Shown here: positions 1 to 8,305 of the stretch, one piece after another
Numbering within the stretch: position 1 is the first letter of the stretch
Layout of the letters: every line of letters begins with the position of its first letter
Notes under the pieces: model-generated
Databases searched by the model: none
Seen by the model: only the letters and a program-made list of their open reading frames with translations
What the model was told of the DNA's origin: nothing
Translations under genes and position numbers: made by a program
Origin: JAWKWH01 sp963669415
GTDB lineage: Bacteria > Pseudomonadota > Alphaproteobacteria > Rhizobiales > Rhizobiaceae
DNA length: 64,000 bases
Direction: 5' to 3'
NCBI GenBank assembly: GCA_963669415.2
Contig: CAXXPS010000002.1
Coordinates: 1,364,001-1,428,000 of the forward strand

Positions 1-605
1 GGCGGGATCATCAATATCTTGCCTACCATCGGACCGGTCACAGGCTCGGCATCCCAGCCCTGCTGCCGTAACCAGCCTGCGACGCGCTTGGCTGCCGCCG
101 CGGCCCGGCAGTATTGACGCGTCACTTCGATTCCGCCCCGCGTCTCCGGCACGTGTTTCAACTCTTCATAATCGTGCTGCACACCGAGCATGACCACGTT
201 TTTGAAATCCGTTTCGTGATGCTGGAAGACCCATTCCGGCCGGAGCGCGGTTGCACCGACCATCTCGCAATCACCATTGTCGATGAAACGGTCGAGTGCG
301 GCGGTCCATTCTTCGGGTTGGCGTTGAACCGGCGCTCCCGAGATTTCTGGCAGCGGGGCTTCGAGAATCTCCCGCCGCCGCTGGCGGTGCTCCATCAAGA
401 CCGGGTCTTTTGGTTCATGATTGTAAAACCATTTCTGAACCTCGCCAAAGGCGATTTCGCCGGGATCCGGCGCCCAGTAGACCATTTTTGGACGACGAAC
501 CTCGGTCTCTCCCAAGCCATTGATTTCGTTGCCTGTAATTTCGGGGCGACGTTCCATCATCTCGGGATCTGGCGTGAAGGGTCGGTGGGGATTTGGTTTG
601 GCCAT
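1..605 (-). CDS. Fe-S / reductive-dehalogenase-like protein, 3' part outside the window
   Basis: From the ATG at 605 the minus strand stays open for 201 codons and runs off the left edge, so only the N-terminal part is seen. Recognisable stretches are GLGETEVRRPKMVYWAP (about residue 31), RQYCRAAAAAKRVAGWLRQQ (about residue 164) and GPMVGKILMIPP at the very edge. This layout resembles the N-terminal half of cobalamin-dependent epoxyqueuosine reductase and reductive-dehalogenase-like proteins, in which the 4Fe-4S cysteine motifs come later. Those motifs are not visible here, so cofactor content and substrate are inference. It lies 75 bp downstream of the SET-domain gene on the same strand and could be co-transcribed with it. 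A plus-strand frame over the same bases is a shadow. Confidence 0.6.
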   Translation of the reverse strand, partial: MAKPNPHRPFTPDPEMMERRPEITGNEINGLGETEVRRPKMVYWAPDPGEIAFGEVQKWFYNHEPKDPVLMEHRQRRREILEAPLPEISGAPVQRQPEEWTAALDRFIDNGDCEMVGATALRPEWVFQHHETDFKNVVMLGVQHDYEELKHVPETRGGIEVTRQYCRAAAAAKRVAGWLRQQGWDAEPVTGPMVGKILMIP

Positions 606-680
606 GGCTAGCCAACTATAGAATGATGTGTTTCCGCCAGACAAGGATTCTGAACAGATCGAACCGGATGCGCTCAAGCT

Positions 681-1181
681 TCAGGTTCTTGCAATCTTTC
701 TTTGAAGATATTGCGAAAACCATCCGGCGTATTTTCGCTGCAGTTCGGTCTTCTTCCAGTCCTTGCCGGTGATCGTACCGCGGCAGGAAGGTACACCGCA
801 TTGGCATTCCATCTGCCAGTCGTCATCATCGCCAGTGGCATAGTCAAATGCCAGTTCTTCTCCGGCGGCGATATCACGCATGGCGTGAAAGCAGATTTGA
901 CCCTTGATGCCCACATTGGGTTCGCAGGAATGATTGAGATGCATCATCCCGGCTTCCCGGTCACCAATGGTCATCGGACCAATGAACAGATCATCGCCAA
1001 TCTGGATTTCCGCGGGACCGAGCGTCTCCGCCAAATGATCGCGAGTAGCTCTGTCAAAAACGTGCCCACCTTTGATAACCACAAGTTCCTCTGCCGCAAT
1101 TGCCTCAGTCGCGAACAATCCGCGGCCCTCGATGCCGCTTGAGCGTTTCTCGACTTTTGGAGAGAACCAGACGAGCGTCAT
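681..1181 (-). CDS. SET-domain protein (putative protein-lysine methyltransferase)
   Basis: A 166-residue protein that is almost entirely one SET domain: GRGLFA near residue 18, the SAM-binding motif LNHSCEPNVG, the catalytic-site motif GEELAFDYA, and a post-SET cysteine cluster CQCGVPSCRGTI that normally coordinates zinc. Such proteins transfer methyl groups from S-adenosylmethionine to lysines; bacterial versions mostly have unknown targets. The ATG at 1181 is chosen because GGGAG lies 6 nt upstream; an in-frame ATG at 1208 would overlap the preceding ScfR gene. It follows the regulator by 13 bp on the same strand. Family assignment is firm; substrate is unknown. Confidence 0.85.
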   Translation of the reverse strand: MTLVWFSPKVEKRSSGIEGRGLFATEAIAAEELVVIKGGHVFDRATRDHLAETLGPAEIQIGDDLFIGPMTIGDREAGMMHLNHSCEPNVGIKGQICFHAMRDIAAGEELAFDYATGDDDDWQMECQCGVPSCRGTITGKDWKKTELQRKYAGWFSQYLQRKIART

Positions 1182-1194
1182 CGCAAACTCCCAT

Positions 1195-2652
1195 TCATTT
1201 GAAATCAAAGGCGCTGAGCCCGGTTACCATTTCGTCCAGTCCCAAAGGCCGGGTAATCGGTGGTTCGGCGCGCGCTAGACAACCGGATCGCTCACACAAC
1301 CTGCAGGCGGGACCTACCGGTATTGCAGGTACCGAATCTCTGTTGGCCTTTCCGGCCGTCCCAGGCACAACACCCGGAAGCGCGGCTCCATAGACCGTCT
1401 CATCCCGAAATCCGATATCACAGCCGATCAGGATTGCGGTTCGCCGTGGTCGTTCGGAAAAGGCGCCCTGCGGTCCCTCAAGCGTGCGTGAAATCGTCAA
1501 AAACTCCGCGCCATCTGGCATTTCAACTGCCTCTACGATGATTTGGCCCGGTTGGGTGAATGCCGCGTGGACCGACAATTTCGGGCAACCACCGCCAAAT
1601 CGCTGCTGCGGAAAACCCTGAGCGCCAGCACGGCGAAAGCGATTGCCCGCATTGTCCACTTCCAGCATGAAAAACGGCACACCTGCAGCGCCCGGCCGGG
1701 ATAGCATGGTCAAGCGGTTTGCCGCCTGTTCAAATGACACGGCAAATCTCGATTTGAGCACATCGATATCATAACGCGCCCTGATGGCTTCGGCCTGAAA
1801 TGTCTGATACGGCATCATCAACGCATGGGAAGCGTAGCGGGCCAGTTCAAACCTCGTCAGCCGGCGCGCTTCAGCGCTCCCGAGTTTCAAAGTCTCGATC
1901 TCGGCAGAAATCACCACGTCCATACGGATCATTGCGGCTTCCATGGCGATTTCACGCAGCTGATCGAATGGCGACAGGCGCTCGGAAATGAAAAGGCGTT
2001 GCGAGTGGCGGTCAAACCGGCGGCGCCACTCCGGCATTGCAGACACGGGTAAAATGCGAACGGTTATCCCGTGCTCCCGTTTAAGCCAATCCACGATTGC
2101 AGCGCGGAGACCAATGCTCGTGTCAAGCAGGGCAGAAAACGCTTCCGCTTCCTCTTCAATCTTTGTGAAATGATTAGGCCGGCCAGCTAAGGCATCGCGA
2201 ACTTCGTCAATCGGAAGGCGCGCTGCCGACAGTGTCGGTGCATGTCCCTCACGCGCCAGAATTTCTGACAGGTCGGACAGGCGTTCGCCCTGTTCGCGAT
2301 AGGCCCGGTAAAGCTTCGCAACTGCAGCGGCTGCATTTGGGGCGGCCTCGGCAAGTTCAATCATTTCCTGTTCGCCCGGCAATTCACCCGAAAGAAGCGG
2401 GTCGGAAAACACTTCACGCAGATCCGAGACGGTGCCGCTTGCCGCATCACCGTGCAGCTCGTCGGGTTCGATGTGAAATTTCGCCGACAGTTTCAACAGC
2501 AACTGGACGGTAAGCGGCCGCTGATTGCGCTCAATGAGATTCAAATAGGAAGGCGAAATGCCAAGTTCCGCAGCCATGGCCGTCTGCGTCAGGCCTTTGG
2601 AGTTGCGAATCCTGCGAATTCTCGGACCGGCGAATATCTTTTGTTCAGCCAC
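1195..2652 (-). CDS. ScfR-type XRE regulator of short-chain acyl-CoA metabolism
   Basis: A 485-residue regulator. The N-terminus carries an XRE helix-turn-helix (TQTAMAAELGISPSYLNLIE). The middle resembles an IrrE/ImmA-like region (FDQLREIAMEAA) and the C-terminus has the cysteine-rich signature CRLCERSGCLARAEPP. This is the layout of short-chain fatty acyl-CoA regulators such as PccR and RamB, which control propionyl-CoA, acetate or isocitrate lyase genes. I place the start at GTG 2652, giving the family-typical MAEQKIFAGPRIRRIRN; this overlaps the upstream membrane gene by 8 nt and suggests translational coupling. An in-frame GTG at 2667 is the alternative. With aceA divergent about 650 bp away, regulation of the glyoxylate shunt is the natural inference. 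Confidence 0.88.
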   Translation of the reverse strand: MAEQKIFAGPRIRRIRNSKGLTQTAMAAELGISPSYLNLIERNQRPLTVQLLLKLSAKFHIEPDELHGDAASGTVSDLREVFSDPLLSGELPGEQEMIELAEAAPNAAAAVAKLYRAYREQGERLSDLSEILAREGHAPTLSAARLPIDEVRDALAGRPNHFTKIEEEAEAFSALLDTSIGLRAAIVDWLKREHGITVRILPVSAMPEWRRRFDRHSQRLFISERLSPFDQLREIAMEAAMIRMDVVISAEIETLKLGSAEARRLTRFELARYASHALMMPYQTFQAEAIRARYDIDVLKSRFAVSFEQAANRLTMLSRPGAAGVPFFMLEVDNAGNRFRRAGAQGFPQQRFGGGCPKLSVHAAFTQPGQIIVEAVEMPDGAEFLTISRTLEGPQGAFSERPRRTAILIGCDIGFRDETVYGAALPGVVPGTAGKANRDSVPAIPVGPACRLCERSGCLARAEPPITRPLGLDEMVTGLSAFDFK

Positions 2653-3031
2653 TATCGAACAGACCACCCTGAAAAATCAGATACACAGCCGGCAGCATGG
2701 CCACCAACGCCACCCAGTCGGCGTAGATTATGCGAGCAATTGCTTCCGGTTGATTGCCGGGCAGTCCGGCGAGCCCGAGAAACGAGAGAACGCTGACCAG
2801 CCCCGCGAGAACGGCAATTGTTCTCAATCCTGGAATGAATGCCGCCGCGAGCAACAACAATCCGAGTATGCCAAACAGGACCGCTCTGTGCCGCATGAGC
2901 AAAACAACTTCCTGGTTTTCGAACTTCACCCCATACAGCCTGGTCAGTGATTCTGCGCCCACAATGCCGGTTATTGGCGCGATGTGGATAAGCCCTGCGA
3001 TGACAAGGCCGATGGCGGAAATCATGTTCAT
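2645..3031 (-). CDS. Small four-helix integral membrane protein, function unknown
   Basis: A 128-residue hydrophobic protein with about four membrane segments (roughly residues 3-25, 48-66, 70-90 and 103-122). The charged residues E43, R48 and H49 lie in the conserved-looking stretch FENQEVVLLMRHRAVLFGIL. I know the type as a widespread alphaproteobacterial conserved membrane protein without proven function. Its TGA overlaps the GTG start of the ScfR regulator, so the two are probably translated together and may share a role in acetate or propionate metabolism. It starts 36 bp from the first TTTACAA repeat of the region divergent to aceA. Confidence 0.75.
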   Translation of the reverse strand: MNMISAIGLVIAGLIHIAPITGIVGAESLTRLYGVKFENQEVVLLMRHRAVLFGILGLLLLAAAFIPGLRTIAVLAGLVSVLSFLGLAGLPGNQPEAIARIIYADWVALVAMLPAVYLIFQGGLFDSG

Positions 3032-3066
3032 GATGGTCTTTCCCGATCAGTTGAAACTGACCACAA

Positions 3067-3139
3067 TTTACAAACATTTACACCGATTCCTGCAATTACC
3101 CGGCGGGTAAGCGATTTACAATTTTTACAAATTTACAAC
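3067..3139. promoter_or_regulatory. Cluster of five direct TTTACAA-type repeats upstream of aceA
   Basis: TTTACAAA begins at 3067, TTTACACC at 3077, TTTACAAT at 3115, TTTACAAA at 3124 and TTTACAAC at 3132. They form two groups about 40 bp apart, within the divergent promoter region of the membrane protein/ScfR pair and aceA. An inverted half-copy (ATGTAAATG) lies near 3222. ScfR-family regulators are known to bind repeated TTTGCAAA-like half-sites, so this is a reasonable operator candidate for the adjacent regulator. The repeats are seen directly; the binding protein is inferred. Confidence 0.55.
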
Positions 3140-3305
3140 GTGGCTTGGTCAATTTCAATACAAACTGACCCCTTTTATAGCTTGTTTTTACTGAATTTTC
3201 TCTCATTATGCTGCAGTGCGATGTAAATGTCGTCATAGATTGGAGTGACAGACGAAAATCAAGCTCACTTTGATAGCGAAACAATTCGAATGACGGAGCC
3301 AACTT

Positions 3306-4595
<1,290 letters not shown>

Positions 4596-4607
4596 CATTG
4601 AAATTCG

Positions 4608-4638
4608 CGTGCACCGCGGCACCCGCTTGCGGAGCACG
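4608..4638 (+). terminator. Hairpin between aceA and the small downstream gene
   Basis: CGTGCACCGC (4608-4617) can pair with GCGGAGCACG (4629-4638) with one mismatch, leaving an 11-nt loop, followed by TACCCTTTT. It begins 13 nt after the aceA stop. It could be a partial terminator or a 3'-end stabiliser separating aceA expression from the next gene. The T-run is short and interrupted. Confidence 0.35.
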
Positions 4639-4676
4639 TACCCTTTTCAGCCAACCCGGCACGACGGAGAAATGAA

Positions 4677-4910
4677 ATGTCACCGAAAACACGCGTTAAA
4701 GAACGAGCAGAAGAACAATCCTCTTCTATGACTTCCGACCAGCAGGCGGTTATTCGCATGGTTGCGAACGACCTGCACCGGCTAAATCAATCCGTGATGA
4801 AGGCGGTTGATGCGGGCGTCTCGGTCGAGCTTGTACGATCGGCACGCCACCATGGTGGTGATGGCAACTGGGGTGATCTGCTGATACCAGTCATCGTCAC
4901 ACAAGGTTAA
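4677..4910 (+). CDS. Small conserved protein downstream of aceA, unknown function
   Basis: A 77-residue protein with a charged N-terminus (KTRVKERAEEQ) and a conserved-looking core: VIRMVANDLHRLNQSVMKAV, then GVSVELVRSARHHGGDGNWGD. No signal peptide or membrane segment is visible. The ribosome site GGAG stands 8-11 nt before the ATG. I do not recognise a named domain; proteins of this kind sit behind isocitrate lyase in several rhizobia, which hints at a role linked to the glyoxylate shunt. An internal ATG at residue 18 (MTSDQQAV) could be the true start. Confidence 0.6.
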   Translation: MSPKTRVKERAEEQSSSMTSDQQAVIRMVANDLHRLNQSVMKAVDAGVSVELVRSARHHGGDGNWGDLLIPVIVTQG

Positions 4911-5200
4911 TCCCACGGGCATTCGCCCCATGTGGTGACAAGGTCACATTCATGTTTGCCGTCGCGATCAATATGCGGTCGCGGCGGCTATTTCATTTGT
5001 TGGCGGATGAAGACCACCGAAAGTTCCGCCAAACCGTAATCCGATTTCTGTGCGATTCCAAACTGTGCATTCGCTGAGAAAGTGCCCGTCGGCCAATGCA
5101 ACCACAGGGCGATTTTTGAGTTGCAACTAAATCTGTTGAAAATAGATTAGATATAGTTTACTGCAACCATACATTGCGCACGAGGGTATGCCGGTATTCA
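4911..5200. other. Intergenic stretch with two short palindromes, no gene seen
   Basis: No convincing coding frame on either strand. It contains GTGAC-AAG-GTCAC (4935-4947), which may end the upstream transcript or bind a regulator, and a perfect AGTTGCAACT palindrome (5119-5128) about 75 bp before the receiver-like gene. Bases 5110-5165 are AT-rich, as expected for a promoter. Confidence 0.4.
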
Positions 5201-5611
5201 ATGACAAACACTCGCAGATTTCGCCCTTCAACGGCGACGAAGAGTACCTCTACGCACAGTGGCGGCATCGCAGGCCGGTTCGCGCTTGTCGTTTCCTCGT
5301 CGCGGGTCAACACCATCGTCGTCTCACGCACCATCGCCGATTGCGGGTTAAAGGTGGTCGAAACCAACCACGATGGAGTAGGCGGCATCTTACGGACATC
5401 AGTTCCGAAACTGATTGTTATTGATGGTCAATACGAGCCGAACGGCGTATCAGATCTTTTAGCCGCGCTCTCTCAAATCAGCGCCGCCCCACCGGTCGTT
5501 TTTCTGGCGAATTCCAGCACCGGAGAGGTGCCCGATTATCCGTTTCGAGCAATCGCAAAAATGCCACTTACTTCCGATTCGTTCATGCCACTGATACAAA
5601 GCTGTATATGA
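5201..5611 (+). CDS. Degenerate response-regulator receiver-like protein
   Basis: A 136-residue protein whose body follows the alternating strand/helix pattern of a CheY-like receiver: FALVVSSSRVNTIVVSRTIA (first strand and helix), PKLIVIDGQYEPNG (third strand with one Asp), PPVVFLANSS (fourth strand) and FRAIAKMPLT (a Lys-Met-Pro motif close to the usual KP). The acidic pair after the first strand is missing, replaced by serines, so ordinary Mg-dependent phosphorylation is doubtful. No output domain is present. I use ATG 5201; a TTG at 5174 would add nine residues. It lies 65 bp before the metallophosphoesterase, with a promoter-like region between, so linkage is uncertain. Confidence 0.55.
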   Translation: MTNTRRFRPSTATKSTSTHSGGIAGRFALVVSSSRVNTIVVSRTIADCGLKVVETNHDGVGGILRTSVPKLIVIDGQYEPNGVSDLLAALSQISAAPPVVFLANSSTGEVPDYPFRAIAKMPLTSDSFMPLIQSCI

Positions 5612-5620
5612 TTGATTTTT

Positions 5621-5653
5621 ATTGAACTATTTCAATATTGCTGTAATTATAAT
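5621..5653 (+). promoter_or_regulatory. Candidate promoter/operator of the metallophosphoesterase gene
   Basis: A perfect inverted repeat ATTGAA-CTAT-TTCAAT (5621-5636) is followed by TATAAT (5648-5653), a good -10 sequence. Translation starts at 5677 behind GGGAG. The palindrome would lie over the -35 zone and could be an operator. No canonical -35 at 17 bp is evident. Confidence 0.35.
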
Positions 5654-5676
5654 CTCTGAAATGGGAGATTATACTA

Positions 5677-7209
5677 ATGGTAAATCAATTAAATCTCGAG
5701 CAAATTAGTGAATTAGTCGAAAAACATTTCATAGAATCCGAAGCTGGCGAATTGAACTTGCCGGAAATCCGAATAAGTTTTTCATCAATTGCCAAGACAC
5801 TGATTTCAAGCGACATTCTGCTCTACAACACCATTCGCGCCTATCAATTTGAGCATGGGATCATAGGCTCTCCCGATCAACTGCCGATCCCTCCCGGCTA
5901 TCCCCCAGGGTCCGAAGAATTTGGCCCCATCCTCTACTGGCTGACGAATACGGATCCGCCGGAAGATTGGTCACATGTGCTGAAATTCATCTGGTACGGG
6001 TTGCGCGAAGCAATCATAATTCTTGTCGGCCAATCCAAGATCGACCCGGCGCTTTATGACGATCTTATCTCTTATGTCGAGGTGACCGGAATCGGTTCGG
6101 GCGACGGAACGATTTGGGGGTTGAACAAGTACCAGCAGCTTAATCGCAACTGGATTACTGCAGCGCTGCACTACGTCTACTACAAGCTGTTTCCCGACAA
6201 GATTGCACTCTTTGCAACGATTGACCCCGTTACAAAGAAACCGTTCGCTCCCGTTGTATATCCGCTTCAAGCTAATACTTGCGGCAATGTGAGGATTGCC
6301 GTCATCGGCGACTGGGGGACGGGGTTGTATGACCCAGAGGAACGCCCAGATGAGCAAACCGGTTCGGTCAACGGCCCGGCTTTCGATGTGATGCAGGCGA
6401 TAGAGGATCTTTCCCCTGGCGTCGATTACGTTGTTCATCTGGGAGATGTCTACTATGCCGGCACCGGTAATGGTGCGCTGGTTGATCCAGGCGAAGAACG
6501 ACGCAACCTGATCGATATGTGGACCGTAAAGGCCAAGGGCGCCTTTACACTGAATTCGAACCACGAAATGTATTCTGGCGCCAATGGCCTTATCCCGGTC
6601 GACCTTGCACCCGGTGGACCATTCTCTGTCCAGAATCAACGAACCTTCTTTGCTCTCACATTTGGCGAATGGGTCATACTGGGCCTCGATTCGGCCTATT
6701 ATTGCGACGACGACAATCTTTACATGAATGGACGGTTGATTGACCCCGAACAGCTCGCCTTTGTCAGAGAAAACGGAGTTCCGGCGAAGAAGGTGATGGT
6801 CATGACACATCACAACGGTCTGGCCTTTGATGCATCGAAGCAACTGCAATTATGGGAGGACCTTACCAGCAAAGACGCCTTGGGCCGCGCGCCGGATTAC
6901 TGGTATTGGGGACATGTTCATGACGGCATTGCCTATTCAGCCAAAGCGCCAACCGATGATGCAGTTGCCAGATGCGTCGGCCACGGTGCCATTCCCTACA
7001 CCACCGCGACAGGCCTGTTGAAGGGCGGCAAAATCATCGACGAAGTCGATTATTTTGCCCACACGCCGGTTGATCCATCTGGAAAGACGACGATCCGGGT
7101 CCACAACGGTTTCGCGATTATCGAACTGACGGATCAAGCTGTCAGCGAAGCGTTTTACGAACTGGATGGAACCGGAGGCGCGGTTCAGAAATGGCCTCCA
7201 GTCGGCTGA
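5677..7209 (+). CDS. Calcineurin-like metallophosphoesterase with uncharacterised N-terminal domain
   Basis: A 510-residue protein. Residues from about 205 on carry the metallophosphoesterase motifs in order: AVIGDWGTG (first metal ligands), HLGDVYYAG, NSNHEMYSG (a GNHE variant with Ser for Gly), MTHHNG and WGHVHDG. This gives a two-metal phosphohydrolase fold. The first 200 residues belong to no domain I recognise; they are rich in aromatics and Pro (PPGYPPGSEEFGPILYWLT). There is no signal peptide, so it is probably cytosolic. GGGAG lies 8 nt before the ATG. The substrate cannot be told from sequence. It converges on the DUF937 gene. Confidence 0.82.
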   Translation: MVNQLNLEQISELVEKHFIESEAGELNLPEIRISFSSIAKTLISSDILLYNTIRAYQFEHGIIGSPDQLPIPPGYPPGSEEFGPILYWLTNTDPPEDWSHVLKFIWYGLREAIIILVGQSKIDPALYDDLISYVEVTGIGSGDGTIWGLNKYQQLNRNWITAALHYVYYKLFPDKIALFATIDPVTKKPFAPVVYPLQANTCGNVRIAVIGDWGTGLYDPEERPDEQTGSVNGPAFDVMQAIEDLSPGVDYVVHLGDVYYAGTGNGALVDPGEERRNLIDMWTVKAKGAFTLNSNHEMYSGANGLIPVDLAPGGPFSVQNQRTFFALTFGEWVILGLDSAYYCDDDNLYMNGRLIDPEQLAFVRENGVPAKKVMVMTHHNGLAFDASKQLQLWEDLTSKDALGRAPDYWYWGHVHDGIAYSAKAPTDDAVARCVGHGAIPYTTATGLLKGGKIIDEVDYFAHTPVDPSGKTTIRVHNGFAIIELTDQAVSEAFYELDGTGGAVQKWPPVG

Positions 7210-7246
7210 AAGGTATCCGGTTTGAGCCGGCTCACATCCGGTGAGA

Positions 7247-8209
7247 CTAACGGTGCTTGTCCATGCCGCCCAAAAACTGGTCGAAAATTGACTCAACCCC
7301 GCGCTGATAATTGTCCTGCGCCTGTCGACCGGTTTCAAACATCTGACCAAACAGATCCTCATACGGATTCTTCTGTGGTCTGGAAGTACGCTGGCTTTCC
7401 CGTTCCCGGTTTTGTTCGGAGCGATGTCCACCGCGGTTAGCCAAGCCACCGGGATTCATGCCCATACCGCCCGAGAGCATGTCCTGGAATATCTGGCCGA
7501 GCGGATTGTCGCCCCCTGGAAACTGCGGTGCTTGGGTTTTGGTTTCCCGCCTCTCCGGCTGCGCGCTGGCGGCTGCTCCTCCAAACATGTCCTGAAGGAT
7601 CTTGCCAAAAGGATTCTCGAACGGATCCGGAGTAGTGCTTTGGCGCTGCCGGTCCTGGTGGCGCGCTTCGCGCTCCTGGCTGCTCCGGCTTTGCGAAGAT
7701 CCCTGCCCCTGACGCATCATCTGCTCGATAACTTCACCGATAATGTTTCCGGAAGCGCCAAAACCGCTCCCCGATGCAGCCGACATCCGCCCGGTTGATT
7801 GCTCAAACAGGCCACCCATGATCATTGAAGCCAGGGCCGGAAGCATCTGTTTGAGGATGTCTTGCCCAATCCCCGTTGCCTGCGCTGCATGATCGGCGAC
7901 CGCACGGCTTACATCCTTGGAGCCGAACAAGTGACCCAGGATACCATTGCCATCGGTCATTCCATCGGTGGAAAATGCCTTGCCCATATCCTGCATGTAT
8001 TTCGCATGATTTCCGCTGGCTAATGCCTCAAGAAAAGGCGCAACACCCTGAGGGGTTGCGGCAGTTCGCTTCAAACCCTGGCTGAATGCCGGAAGCAGCG
8101 CTTCCATTGCGGATACCGTCTGGTCGCGCGACAAGTCGAACTGTCGGGAAACCATGTCTATGGCGGCGCCGTTTTGAGCCTTCAACAACATGTCATCGAG
8201 CGGCAGCAT
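7247..8209 (-). CDS. DUF937-family protein
   Basis: A 320-residue protein. The N-terminal 150 residues match the DUF937 pattern (QFDLSRDQTVSAMEALLPAF, then GILGHLFGSKDVSRAVADHA and QDILKQMLPALASMIMGGLF). The rest is low-complexity, rich in Gln, Gly, Arg and Ser, with three related short blocks: NPFGKILQDMFGG, NPLGQIFQDMLSGG and NPYEDLFGQMFETG. The repeat suggests a binding linker. Function is unknown in the family. The start is well supported by GGAGGAGAAATC before the ATG. It lies alone between the phosphoesterase and gshA; gshA is on the same strand upstream, 96 bp away. Confidence 0.85.
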   Translation of the reverse strand: MLPLDDMLLKAQNGAAIDMVSRQFDLSRDQTVSAMEALLPAFSQGLKRTAATPQGVAPFLEALASGNHAKYMQDMGKAFSTDGMTDGNGILGHLFGSKDVSRAVADHAAQATGIGQDILKQMLPALASMIMGGLFEQSTGRMSAASGSGFGASGNIIGEVIEQMMRQGQGSSQSRSSQEREARHQDRQRQSTTPDPFENPFGKILQDMFGGAAASAQPERRETKTQAPQFPGGDNPLGQIFQDMLSGGMGMNPGGLANRGGHRSEQNRERESQRTSRPQKNPYEDLFGQMFETGRQAQDNYQRGVESIFDQFLGGMDKHR

Positions 8210-8305
8210 GATTTCTCCTCCATTGGCTTTTGATCTGGCGACTATAACGCGAATTGTGGCGACAGATGCAACAGCGATGAGGGAAAACGCGACAGGACCG
8301 AAATA

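Noticed and set aside
114..611. Plus-strand frame of 165 codons at the left edge
   Set aside because: It is the complement of the minus-strand Fe-S/dehalogenase-like frame, which has protein-like motifs and runs off the edge; the plus-strand product shows no domain.
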